Below are positions 45,931 to 57,325 of a stretch of DNA of 64,000 nucleotides, piece after piece. The stretch is from assembly GCA_026027325.1 (NCBI GenBank), contig JAMSLZ010000015.1, positions 388,501 through 452,500 of the forward strand, in the 5' to 3' direction. Below the pieces are notes generated by a model. That model was not told the origin of the DNA. It did not search any database and saw only the letters and a program-made list of their open reading frames with translations. Positions within the stretch are counted from its first letter, which is position 1. Each line of letters opens with the position of its first letter. This DNA comes from Actinomucor elegans. Its lineage: Eukaryota > Mucoromycota > Mucoromycetes > Mucorales > Mucoraceae. The translations under genes and the position numbers were made by a program.

Positions 45931-47326
45931 GTTGAAACTCAGTATGTCAAAAGCGTCACAATCACTCATAGCTTTGTAACGCGTTAAACCAAAATCCAGT
46001 GGTGTTTAAATTATGTTCCTTGCGCGATTGAAACGTCATTGTCCAATCAATAAGTGCCGTGATCAAGATTCATTATCTTATTTATTCTCCATTAGCCAAT
46101 GAAAGCGCCAAGCACTCAACGTTCGGTCCAAAGACAAAGGTGTAAAACAATTTTGCTGTCCATACAGGCCCACCTTAACAGGTCTAGCCAGTTTGACAGG
46201 TGAAATTTGAATTCTTCGGCTTAGTGATATTTGGCTATACGGATTGAAACTGCTGATTTGGATCTAGCAGTGCTTCTTTTAAGATCAAACGATCACTTAA
46301 ATGAACGGAGCAGATACGCCGACGTTTTATGATTCCCTTTTTCGTAATGCCATTTCGTCTGTGTCATGTGCCATACAAAAAAACATTTAATTACTTTTCA
46401 ATTGAAGGACTTTAAACTGCTTCTTTCTATAAACTTCCAGTGCTATTTATTTCCATTCCGGTCGCTTGAAAGAGGTATCTAGGTGCTTCGTACTTTACTA
46501 CTTGTTATATATACATTATTAGAAAAATGAAAATGAAATAAAAAAAAAAGTATCGTTTGAATTGTAAGACTGTGTCCAAACAGTCTTTGATACGATTTAA
46601 CAAAAGTATTCCACAATGATTTTTATTGGAGGGCGGGAATGGTCATGCAATTATTATATAAATTATCCTGAGTGTTACTGTGAGCTTTTGAAGTTGTTCT
46701 TTAATGATAGAGTGATCAATAACTAAAATATCTATTCATCAAGTTTGCATACAATTTAATTCTATACTTCTTGGTATAAAGAATATTTTTTACAAATGCT
46801 GCCATAACTCGATTATCTGTATATTATGCTAGATAAGAAACTTGAGAAATTAGACACATTTGTCAACCAATGTTAAAGCTCTTGCCGATATTTGAGAAAC
46901 CAAGACATTTCCATCACTGCCACAGCAGTTGATTAATATTACATTTTGATGGCCAGTCCATGTTTAGAATGCTTCTATTAGAATCACTTGGAATCAAGTA
47001 CTTTAAATCTTTCACTCATCTGAGTACAATGTCGCATAAAATGGCCATTAAAGTATTGATTTTATTATAGCTTTTGCTGAACTCCAGTACAGTTAATATA
47101 CTATAGTTATTTTTATTTAATTCGCATTTCACACACATTGATATAATGATCTCGGTTTAATGTCGCATTGGATGGCTCGCAATGAACTAATGAATCTATT
47201 CATATAATTATATTTATCAATAATGATGTACCATATTGAATACATACTACTTTGTTTTGTTTTGTTTATAATACAAGCAAAAAAAAAAAGGATATACAAA
47301 GTCTATTAAAGTCTATCTATCAAAAT
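45931..47326. other. Intergenic region upstream of HIS1 and downstream of the carrier gene
   Basis: No gene is seen. Two partial copies of the dispersed element lie at 47012-47050 (GAGTACAATGTCGCATAAAA) and 47146-47180 (ATGATCTCGGTTTAATGTCG, then CATTGGATGG). The remainder is AT-rich. Confidence 0.5.
47146..47180 (+). repeat. Dispersed ~60-base element, partial copy
   Basis: Matches the conserved core (CTCGGTTTAATGTCGCATTG) but lacks the downstream TCAGAATGAGCTGC half. Confidence 0.45.
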
Positions 47327-48577
47327 CTAAAGAGGTTCTTGTTGATTTGTACTCAGTAGTTTCATAACAAACTCAAACATAAACACAGCGGAAGCGTTTG
47401 TAGGAAATGCACGTAAAAATGAAGGTAGAAAGCCTATACATATCATCCAATAAGTTGGTTATATATATACATATGGAGATTGAATGGGATTTACCTCGAT
47501 AAAAGCCTTTGAGGCCTTCTGTCTTGTAGACATGACGAGCAACTGAAGTGGGCGTTGGGAATAATTTAGGCTGAATATCAGGCTGTGTCATGTATCGATT
47601 CTTGACCGTATCTATTGTAATACAACTCAGTGTGACTCAACTACGTTAGAACGTGTTTGATTGGTGTACCTGAAGGAAATGCACCAATCCAAAAAGCAGT
47701 AGCACTGAGGCCACCAGCAATGAATGTAGCTGTACCATCTGTTAGACTTGTCTTTTTCAATTCAGTTATGAATACTTCATATGAACTCCAAAACACAAAA
47801 AACCAACTTCTGAATAGCATGGTAGGCGCTAATCCTTGCCAAAGGCCGAAAACACCGTTGTTTCGAACCTAATCATTCAGTGGGTGAGTGAGTAAAAAAA
47901 AAAAAAAAGCGCTTATTGATAAGATGAAACATACCACTTGTCGGATACAATCAATTGGGCCCTTGTAAGTCTTTGTTTTCGCATCATACTGTACTTGTAA
48001 TCTAGCTTTGATTTGTTCTACTGGAGTAGCTACGAAAGAAACTGTTAAACCACCTGCTAAACCAGCCAAACCATGCTGAAATATAGACAGCGGTTTATCT
48101 CCATTCCAAGACTGTTGTATCATACGCGCATTATGTAAAGTACCCAACCTAATAAATATGAGACACTATTGTGCATATATATATATATATAATTACATAC
48201 ATGATACTGTCCATGAACATCCAACCAACAAGTGGTGGAGTGGCTCCTTTATATAATGCTCTTGGTCCTTCGTGTCGAATCGTCTTTAAAAAGCAATCCA
48301 AAGGCCCTTTGAATCTACCGTCTGATGGATTGGTTGTTTGCAAACGAATCTTGACAGTATCTATATTATCTGTTAACATATTATGATGAAAATAATGCTT
48401 ACTTACCAAAAGGATGGCCAACGGCTAGTTTTGTTATACCAGAAGCCATACCAGCAGCAAAGCCGCGAAATCTGTTCTGTAATGATTGATCAGTGAGCTC
48501 TGGATTGGCAGAGGAATCTATCTCGAATAATGAGTATTATGGCGTAATATATGATCGTATATTGTACTTTTTGACAT
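47327..48577 (-). CDS. Mitochondrial carrier family (SLC25) protein, seven exons
   Basis: Exons on the minus strand are 48577-48568, 48517-48407, 48360-48201, 48148-47935, 47868-47670, 47611-47495 and 47433-47327, giving 305 residues. Three carrier signatures appear in the three repeats: HPFDTVKIRLQ, TPVEQIKARLQ and FPSDTVKNRYM, each followed by the expected second-helix motif (YKGATPPL, LWQGLAPTM, FYRGFLPSF). The end LRAFPTNASAVFMFEFVMK resembles the carnitine/ornithine/YMC branch. It would exchange a metabolite across the inner mitochondrial membrane. The first exon (10 bases) rests on a weak donor GTACAA and a GATAG acceptor, so the extreme N terminus is less sure. It is divergently paired with the Ert1-type regulator. 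The substrate is not determined. Confidence 0.87.
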
Positions 48578-48952
48578 ATTGACTAATAAAAAGCAGAAAA
48601 ACACGCTAGAATCTAGATGATCTATTTAAACCCTCAAAGGAAGAGTCACGCATTGATTTCTTCATTTAGTAATCATCCACTTTTTTTGAGAGTGCAAGGC
48701 ACATCCTTTAGAAATGGTTTAAATCAAATAAACGCGTTGTATACATGTAACGCCCAAGGCGTTTGTCTTTTTCGTTTACAATCGACAAACAAATGAAAGA
48801 AACTCACTTTTATGGTATTGTTGTACAAGAAAGACATTTTCTGGTCATGTGTATTTAAGAAAAAAGAGGGTAAATCTCCCCACACACACACACAACTTTT
48901 TCTCTTTCCTTCCCCCCCTTTTTTTAACTTCTTTCTTTCTTGTTCTTAATCA
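48578..48952. promoter_or_regulatory. Divergent promoter between the mitochondrial carrier and Ert1-type regulator
   Basis: The 375 bases between the two start codons contain a perfect dyad AACGCC-CAA-GGCGTT at 48749-48763 and an ACGCGT palindrome at 48732-48737. A (CA)n run and pyrimidine tracts lie before the regulator start. No CCG-N7-CCG site, the published AcuK/AcuM pattern, was seen. Confidence 0.5.
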
Positions 48953-49835
48953 ATGTCACAAGGTGTAACTACAGCTGCAACCACCAACACAAGTAATGGT
49001 ACTGATCTTTCTGCTTACCAAAGTTACTTTTCTTCTTTTGCAACTACATTAAACACGGATCAAGAAAAGAGAAAAACGCCGATTCATTCATGTACCCATT
49101 GTCAAAAGGTAATTATTAGTAATAGAATACAAGAGACTCTAATCCGTTCATTAGGCACATTTAACTTGCGATGGAGGTAAATGACAAAAGAAGCCCCTAG
49201 CCTTGATAATTTCTCACGTTCTTGTTTTGTAAATTCAGGACGACCATGTCAAGGGTGTATTAAGCGTGATTTAGCAACCACTTGCTCAGATACTCTACGT
49301 AAAAAGATGAAATCCAACAACAACAGCAATACAACCAACTCGACAGATACAACTGAAGAATGTAAGCTTTTGTCATATCCTTAAAAACTAATAGTAACAT
49401 TTCTATAGTGTATTCTCCTACAACAAGTGTACCATTTACACCTGCAGATCAGCCAATCAGTAAGCCTCGAATACACAGATACAACCTATGATGACTCATT
49501 CTTGAATAGATACTTCTCAATTCCTAGATACTTCACAATTGTTCAATTTCTCTTTGACTGATTTTGGATTTGGTTCCGAAACAACAGGTCTTGAATATGG
49601 TATATTGGGGAATATGCTGGTAGATGCACCACCTACTTCAGCTGCATCCAAGATACATTCACCTACTACCTCGACTATTTCTTCACCAAACACATTCCAA
49701 GCATTATCTGCATTATTCCCATTTAATTCTTCTCCTTCGAGTCCTATGCCAATTCAACAGCAGTTTCAGCAACCTCGAATCAGACAACAACAACAACAAC
49801 AACAACAACAGCAGCAGCAGCAGCAACAACAACAA

Positions 49836-49882
<47 letters not shown>

Positions 49883-50696
49883 ACAGCAACAGCAGCAGTA
49901 TGTTCAGCCTACCAAACGCGATAGTACTTCGTCCAATAATTCTTCAATCAGTAACAAGAGCCCTACTACCACGAATTCAAGACGGAAAGGAAATAATGGC
50001 AATACGCCTGAGGCTGTTTATAATAGCGTGCGCCGTCCATTCAACTATGCTGAAGGGTTTCATTACTTAATTCAGTACGTGACTGATCGAATGAGCCGAG
50101 ACGATTTGATGCGTATTAGTAAAGCACTATCACTATTTCGACCTAGTTTTTTATCATTAATCATGAACTTGACCGAAGAAGATTTAGTGTTTATGGAAAG
50201 ATGTATCCAGCGCACTTTGTTGGAATACGAGAAATTGATCAGTTTTTCAGGTACACCTACTGTGGTTTGGAGAAGAACAGGCGAAGTCTGTCTTGTAGGC
50301 AAAGAGTTTTCGCTGTTGACTCAATGGACAAGAGACATGCTGCTGAATAAAAAGACATATATCTATGAGGTACGATCATCACCATGCTTGAACGTGTATT
50401 GATACAATTGTTACTTTAGCTGATGGAAAATCAATCTGCTGTGGAATATTGGGAAAAATTCTCTACACATGCATTCGATAATACGGATAAAGCCTGCAGT
50501 TATTCTTGTATACTACGTACACCTCAACAAAAACCTGTTCCATGTACATTTTGCTTTACTATAAAGCGCGATATCTTTGATTTACCAAGCGTCATTGTTG
50601 GCAATGTAAGAAAAAAAAAAAAAAAGAAAACTTGATTTTTTTTAAAATGAATATCCAACTCATACATTTTTGTAGTTCTTGCCTATTCTCAGTTAA
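48953..50696 (+). CDS. Zn2Cys6 transcription regulator of the Rds2/Ert1/AcuK type, seven exons
   Basis: Exons 48953-49108, 49155-49176, 49239-49361, 49409-49459, 49510-50369, 50420-50605 and 50676-50696 join to 472 residues. The zinc cluster is CTHCQKAHLTCDGGRPCQGC with a last Cys after eight residues (Cys 47, 50, 57, 63, 66, 75), split over three exons, and it matches the CxHCQKAHLTC form special to the Ert1/Rds2/AcuK group. A 38-Gln run follows, then a PAS-like C-terminal region (SGTPTVVWRRTGEVCLVGKE, CTFCFTIKRDIFDLPSVIVG, NFLPILS). Family members switch on gluconeogenesis and use of non-fermentable carbon. The final 21-base exon is supported by the family ending GNFLPI. Adjacent divergent carrier gene fits a metabolic role. 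Confidence 0.92.
49785..49898 (+). repeat. (CAA/CAG)38 polyglutamine tract
   Basis: Thirty-eight consecutive Gln codons with mixed CAA and CAG in the Ert1-type regulator. The block structure of CAA and CAG stretches suggests repeated slippage. Confidence 0.95.
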
Positions 50697-51972
50697 CCTT
50701 TTGATGAACAGTAAATATTATATATATATATTCCCCCCTCCTCTTATTACTATAACAATTGATACTTTTTTTTCTTTAATAAACTGTACCTTCTTTATTT
50801 TCAATGCGCCAAAAAGAAAGGGTCCAAGTTATAAAACATGTTTAATTCCATCTAAAGTTCCTCTTGATGAAGCAGACGTGGGTTTGTTCATCCACTATGT
50901 TGAATAGCAAACTCACCAGTTGAGATTTTTCAGTAAAATGCTATATAGAGCGAGAGATGCATATTAGTACTTTTTTTTTCCCGTTTAATAATATGCTCTT
51001 TTGGATGACATGACAAATGCTGTAAAAAAAAAATAATTAAAGAGTACACGCTTTTGTAATTATATACAACATTGGTGTTTTCTGGAGACTTTCCAATCTC
51101 AATGCTGTATATAATTACAAAAGTTTCCTTATTAAGAAGAAAAGGCTTTATTATCTGTATGTCCCCAAAATCAAAGATGTATGACCTTTGATTGCAGATC
51201 CAGACATAATAGTAGTAGATTTGCGAATGCTGTGGATGAAGTGATGTCTAAAGGAGGTATGTGATGAAGCCACGTGTATGCTGTCTGAAGCTGACATATA
51301 GACACTTTGAACATGAACAGTAATAAAGTTCTGTTTCGCTTTTTGAATTCGATATAAAAGACTTTTTTTTTTTTTTTTGCATAAATGATAATCAAAACCA
51401 TATTTACTCTATAACACCAGAAAAAACAACCCGTTTGGTGAAATACCCTAGCTCTGTTTCATTGGATAAACTTTACAATTTGACATCGATTCTGTTCATT
51501 TGCGTCTTCTCTATTATTAAAACTGCTACTTTTCTTCACCCCATCATAGGTTGCCTGTCTTGTCCTCTTCCAGCACTATAATGATGATCATGATATCTGA
51601 TGTGATGCATACCCACTTTAATTCCCGCTACCAATAATATCAATATGCTAGTATCATGATAAAAGTAAATCAGTATACATAGATTACAATACATAGATCA
51701 ATAATATACAGATAAAAGTAGATTCACAGCGACTATACATGATAGGGCTAAATACTGGTGCTTCAGTTTAGAGTTTCCTATCTATCCAGTGACATCCACA
51801 TATGAATGGTAGTTTTCTCGATCCTCTAGTGCGATACCACTAGAGCAAAGCTTATTGACCCCTCTTTGACGAATACACGTGACTACTGTGATCTGTATTG
51901 ATTGATTCTAGACAAGCGCATCCAGTTTTTTTTCGCTCCTTTGCTTTTCAGATTTGCAATAGAAAGGCATTC
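50697..51972. other. Intergenic region with a hairpin
   Basis: Contains the inverted repeat at 51051-51123. The 91-codon frame at 50632-50907 overlaps the regulator's last intron and exon and is rich in AT-type residues, so it is not accepted. Nothing else is seen. Confidence 0.5.
51051..51123. repeat. 24-base inverted repeat (hairpin) with 25-base loop
   Basis: Left arm 51051-51074 (CTTTTGTAATTATATACAAC, then ATTG) and right arm 51100-51123 are reverse complements with one mismatch. The loop starts GTGTTTTCTGG. It could be a transcript hairpin at the regulator's 3' side or a tiny inverted-repeat element. Confidence 0.85.
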
Positions 51973-54900
51973 ATGTTTCTAGATTGGATAGCTCAGCTTC
52001 GTTTGCTGCAGCATGACTCACGTAGGTTCTTTTTTTGACCCAAGAAATCCAAGTGTAACTCAGTGCGTCTTTTTTTTTGTAAAACAATGAACAGAAACAA
52101 ATATCCTTGGTACTCTTCCATTATCGATAAGAAGAGTGTTAATTTCAGAAATTACGGGTTATCTTTCGCCAATATCAGGTAATAAACATCCACCTGATGC
52201 CAGCATCTTTGCTTCTCCAGCACATGTCAAATGGTATATGGAAGTCATTGGACAAGGCTTCAACTTGCCACTCGAAGATATGGCCATTACCAATCATGAT
52301 GTCGATATTTACGCGAGGTGGCTGTTTGAACAAGATACAAGACCTTTAGCTGTAGCAAAAGAAGGCTTAGAACAAGAGTTCTTTCAAATCATTTTTCATC
52401 AATTTTCTTTATTATTCCAACCTCGTATTGCTAAATCAACAAGCTCCACTTCTTTTCATACAGCATCTTCTAGTCATACCGTACAAAACCAATACCAAAA
52501 GTCCTTTCATATCAACATGCTGCCTGTTCATAACCATGTAGTGCCTCTATCGTTTACTAGTCCACCATCAACTACGTCCTCATCCTCATCCACCAATCAA
52601 GCCCCTCCACCACCTCCTCCACCACCACCTCCACAGCAGCAACCACAGCAACAATCAAGCCAGCATTCACTAAATACCACCAACAATAATAACACACAAG
52701 CAACCGTATTAAAAGAAACATTATCTCAGCTAGTGCAAAGACACATTGAATTATGTAAAAAGACGCTCAAAGTGTTTGCTATGGCAGCAAGAACCTTGAA
52801 ACTATCGACAGATACTTGGGCTGTGTTATTAAAGGTCATGTTGGGTATAACAGATTATTTACTTAAAGAACCTATGGGCGAATCTTCGTCCTTGGGCGTG
52901 ATGAATATGGCTGATGAGTTATGTGATAGTTTACTACAGGTATAAATGGCATTCGTACAATCACTTATGTAGTTGTTAATAGCGGCAATTAGGTTCTGTT
53001 TGAGCTATGGCTCCGATCCAATACAATGGACGTAGAAATGTGGGATATCTTGAAAAACTGCTTTTCTCGCTGGACCCACCGTCCGCAAGCGATTCAACAA
53101 TGGAGTTCAACCTCTTTAGCTCTCACTAAAGGTATTCAGCATCAAGTGTACAATGAAGGCACAGATGGTGTGTATGTGAATAACAATGGTTTAACGATTA
53201 AGCTTGATTTACCTGCCGAGTTTGTCTCATACGCCTGGCACCGTATCGTCTATTTGATTCCCCATCCATTACAGCTTCCTGCCAATAATTTCACATTGAC
53301 TATGCTGAGCATAGGTCATCTGGTAGATACACTCAATCATGCTGACAGTGCTGATTATCCTGATGGAAACACCTTGCTACATATGTTTGGTACTTGGTTG
53401 TTTGATGGTACTACCACCTGTCAAAAGATCGCCAACAATGTCGAAGCGCAACGCGGCTGTTCTGAATCGTTTGCTACGTTATGTAGGATCTTTACTACGC
53501 CTCAGTTCCGACAGCCCTTCTTGCGTACATATGTTGAACGGTTTTATGCAGCACTAAGTGTGGGATTAGCTTCAGATGCTTGTTTGCCTACCATTCTATT
53601 GTCTTGCACAGAGTTATTTGCAAGCGATTTAGAGGGCGTTCGCATGTTGGTGCCAAAATTCATCAGTGCCATTAAACGTGTCCTACCTAAACTGCGCTTT
53701 GAATACAAGACCAATGTCTCCTTGGATAACCTACGTTTAGCTGCTATCAAAGTCCTTAGTACCATCATGTGTCTACCCAACCATCACTTTGAAGCATATG
53801 ACGATACTGCCGTCGCTGATACCGTTTCAGTAGAACAAGAGCAATTGGTGACTCAGTTGATTCGAGTATTGTATCAGCAGCACAACGGCAACAGCAAACT
53901 GTCATTAAAGTTTTATATTTTGGAAGTTTTGTTAATGTCACTGCGTACCGAGACTTCATCTTACAATATGCGCTATTTACTTCATCTGATCAATGTCTAT
54001 GTGATAGAAGACGTGCCTTTTTGTCCTGGCCTTGTAGGCACTGTGGTAAAATTGATCCAAGACAAAATTCTTACAATGCAATTACCAGCCGATGTCACCT
54101 TGGTGGCTTTTGATGTACTGATGGAATTTGTCGATCTTTACGAATTTGTTAAACGCGACAGTAAGAATGTGGCCCGTGAATTAGTGTTGGCCCTCAGTCG
54201 CTACGTGGATACGTTGATCTCTCAAGGCAAATTAGCCCAAACTTACCCGTTGATTGTACAAGCCTATGATTGTATGATCAAATGGATCTTGGTGGGCCAA
54301 TGGATTATTGATGATCGCGATTGTTATAAAGCAGTCATTGCTACGCTCAGCAAAGGCATCACTTTGTTTGATGTACAGCAAAAGGATCAAACACCAAAAG
54401 AACAGCCATCTGTAGAAAAGAAAAAAAGAAGAGATACTTCTTTTCCACCTACAAAGCAACTGTTTCAATTACCACCTCGTGTTAATAAACAACAACAACA
54501 ACAACAACAGCAGCAGCAACAGCATGAAGCATCCACAGACAGAGCTGCGCCTAATACGCGTAATCGTAAAAAGGAAGAAGTGGCAGTACGTATGGCTGCT
54601 GAATATTGTATGTCTCAGTTTGTCAATCAGTTGGGTCGTTTTGCAGTATTGGAAGGCTGCAGAACAGCTAACTATGATGATATTCTCCAAGTGAAGCAGC
54701 ATCAGAAACCCACTCATATTCGATACTTTTTAATCGATAAGCGTACCTTGTTAACTCTGATCGATGTGACAAACGATGAACAAATACCTAGTGTGATCGC
54801 TGTTATACGCGACACCACTGGTAAATATGTATGGTCCATGCAAACGCGTTATCAGGAGCCTAGCGAGGTTGAACAAGCATCATTGCCATCACCCACCATC

Positions 54901-55468
54901 ATAGTAGAGCACAGTCAATCACCAGAGCAGTCATCACAACCAGCTGTTACTGTACCTAGTGCCATTGCTGTAAATGAACGAGAAATACCTACTTTGCAGA
55001 CATTGTTCATACCTGGTTCCGAAGCTTGGGAACAATGGGAGACAGTAAAGATGTTGATGCAGCGACAACAAGCATCTGAAGAAGAAAACAAAACACAGCA
55101 ACACCAAAAGCCTTGTCCTGTAGACCCTATGGCTACTTCACATCGCGATCACCAAAGCGCCCGAGGTTATCGTCTCTTTTTGTCGCAGATGGGTTTATTG
55201 CTTCCTAAAAACCGTGGACGTATCACTCCTTTACATATTACTGATGCTTTTGTTTCTGAGATGGAGACATTGGATATGTTGAATGAGTAAGTTGCATCCT
55301 CAATATATCAAAAGAAAATACTGATACATTGATAATAGACGTGATTGTATCTCGATATCTGCTTACTATGCCAAGTCAGGTCGTGCTAGTTGGTCTGAAT
55401 TAGTGGAAAGCCCACCAGCGCTTGAGCCCCAGTTTATGCAATTTATTCATTGCCTTGGATGGCCTGTA

Positions 55469-55509
<41 letters not shown>

Positions 55510-56315
55510 CTCTTTGGTGATATGATATTTACTCTATTTAACTCTCCCCCCTTTTTTTGTCAACTAGGTTAAAACAGAGCAACACAAAGGGTTCAAGGGT
55601 AAACTGGATGCCTCCATCTGTCAAACTATACCTTATTATTCGGATCGTACAGTTGAATTTGTAGTGAACGTGCCTTATTTATTGCAGTTGCCTACAGATA
55701 ACATGCAATGGGGTAGTAATCACAATACGATTGCTAAAATCCATCAGCAGGTAGCATCGGACGACCATGTCTGTGTTATTTGGATCGAAGATTTAGCTCA
55801 TTACAAAGACCTCGCTCAATGTATCAAAAGTTCGAGTTCGCCGCACGCTAAAGCCATGGTTTACTTGTTTATAAACCCTCTGAAAGAGAGTAGTCTCTAT
55901 TGGGTGAGGATTTTGGTGCCGTCTTTTGGGACCAATTCCACTAGTCTACTAGCTAGTCAGAGGTTGAATGAAAATGCATTGGTAATACTAGAAGTCGTTT
56001 GAATATATCAAAAATTTAATAGTACATGGATAGATCTTTGGTCCATTGGTCGATGGCATCGTTGTGAGTCGTCATGCTTTGGGTTCAATGGTGAGGAGCA
56101 CTGCTATTTCTGCACACCAAGCATGTCGTGTAGTGACTGATACATATACAAGGCCTTACGTTATCCGAAAAGAATATCTGGAGGAAATGGCTCATCGACA
56201 TCGAGTGAAAACACAAATTTCAGAGTAAGTTTTCATATGCATATATATCATGGCAGCTGATTTAATATATTCATCTAGGTTTTATTCTGATTTGTTTGCA
56301 GAGAAAGATCATTGA
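51973..56315 (+). CDS. RalGAP beta-like protein with C-terminal Rap-GAP-type domain, seven exons
   Basis: Exons 51973-52021, 52095-52939, 52993-55286, 55339-55465, 55568-55981, 56034-56224 and 56279-56315 join to 1318 residues. The N terminus (MFLDWIAQLRLLQ..., ITGYLSPISGNKHPPDASIF) and the long helical body fit RalGAP beta. Low-complexity inserts include a Pro run then Gln run near residue 210-225 and a polyGln near residue 800. The end holds the Rap-GAP-like domain: FIHCLGWPV, RTVEFVVNVPYLL, VCVIWIEDL, FGPLVDGIVVSRHALGSMVR and EFYSDLFAE. The VIWIED segment has no Asn where catalytic subunits keep the Asn thumb, as in the beta subunit, which acts with a catalytic alpha subunit on Ral/Rheb-like small GTPases upstream of TORC1. 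The alpha partner should lie elsewhere. Confidence 0.88.
55471..55509. repeat. 39-base poly(T) run in an intron
   Basis: Lies five bases after the donor of intron 4 of the RalGAP beta-like gene (intron 55466-55567). Confidence 0.95.
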
Positions 56316-56433
56316 TCTGTATAATAATAATAATAATAATAATAATATACGCTATAATAGATAATACTTTTGATAGAATACTTTTTTTTTTTTTTTTAAA
56401 AAAAAAATAATAACTACAATTGAGAATTTTACT

Positions 56434-56495
56434 AGATGCAGCAGCTCATTCTGGATATGGACTATTTATGAAATGCGACTTTAGACCGAGATTGG
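56434..56495 (-). repeat. Dispersed ~60-base element, reverse near-consensus copy
   Basis: Plus strand reads GATGCAGCAGCTCATTCTGG, then AAATGCGACTTTAGACCGAG, the reverse complement of the full pattern including the TCAGAATGAGCTGCTGCATC end. Confidence 0.65.
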
Positions 56496-56609
56496 AAGAT
56501 TTATATGTCATTCGCCCTAGATTTCATGAAATGTATGTCGTTGACAAATTGATTATTGATGAGTATAGTAAACTAGTTGCACTAGGATGAAACAGTGGGC
56601 TTAATGGAT

Positions 56610-56675
56610 ATAATAGTTTATTCTGAACCTGCACTAGTCATCGGAAGTGATATTCTACCGAGATCAGTTGAGAGA
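56610..56675 (-). repeat. Dispersed ~60-base element, reverse copy
   Basis: Plus strand reads AGTTTATTCTGAACCTGCAC, then TAGTCATCGGAAGTGATATT and CTACCGAGATCAG. Confidence 0.5.
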
Positions 56676-56775
56676 CCTATTTGATAGTAGCTTGCAGGAA
56701 ATGTATGTCTTTTACACATGTGTTAATTATTGGTAAAAATAATACACTTCTTGTATTACGGTAAAACAATGATTC

Positions 56776-56845
56776 TAGTAGATTCAGTAGCTCCTTGTGA
56801 GTATGCAATACTAATTAGATGTGGTATTAAACTGTGATCGGCAGA
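56776..56845 (-). repeat. Dispersed ~60-base element, reverse copy
   Basis: Plus strand reads GTAGATTCAGTAGCTCCTTG, then ACTAATTAGATGTGGTATTA and AACTGTGATCGG. Confidence 0.5.
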
Positions 56846-57325
56846 AAGGTCTATTAATAATTAGATCTTGGTTGGTACCACTTAAACCGCTCAATGAGAT
56901 TATAGAAAATTCAGGGTGAACAATGTTGTCTATTGTACTGACGAACTGCAATACATTTAAGGCGTAGAAAATGTAAAAATTAGCTTTTCTACCAATTCAT
57001 TCAATTTGATTTCTTTCTGAAGCAAAGCCATCTTATTTAAGGTGTAAAAGATCCAATTGCAAGAAAATTGACAAGGATAAATATGCGTTTAAGAAGAATA
57101 TGGTAAAGGATTAAACTCTATTGTATTCAAATGATATAAAGACAAAAATCTAATGACCTTTACTGAAAGCCAACAACCATAATTACAAATAAGAATTCCA
57201 AAGAAAAGTTCCCATTATATATTTAACTGGCTTGTGGCAGCCAGGCGTTCATAGCAACGTTGCTTTTTGATTCTTTGATGTCGGCTCTTCCTATCATACT
57301 AGGCAATAAAAAATAATAATAATAA

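Larger units (their letters stand above)
56316..57325. other. Intergenic region with an AAT microsatellite and three reverse dispersed-element copies
   Basis: An (AAT)n microsatellite occupies about 56321-56346 and a T/A run about 56382-56408. Three reverse-oriented copies of the dispersed element lie at 56434-56495, 56610-56675 and 56776-56845, spaced about 170 bases apart. No gene. Confidence 0.6.

Noticed and set aside
50632..50907. 91-codon plus-strand frame
   Set aside because: Overlaps the last intron and exon of the Ert1-type gene in another phase and is made of AT-type codons.
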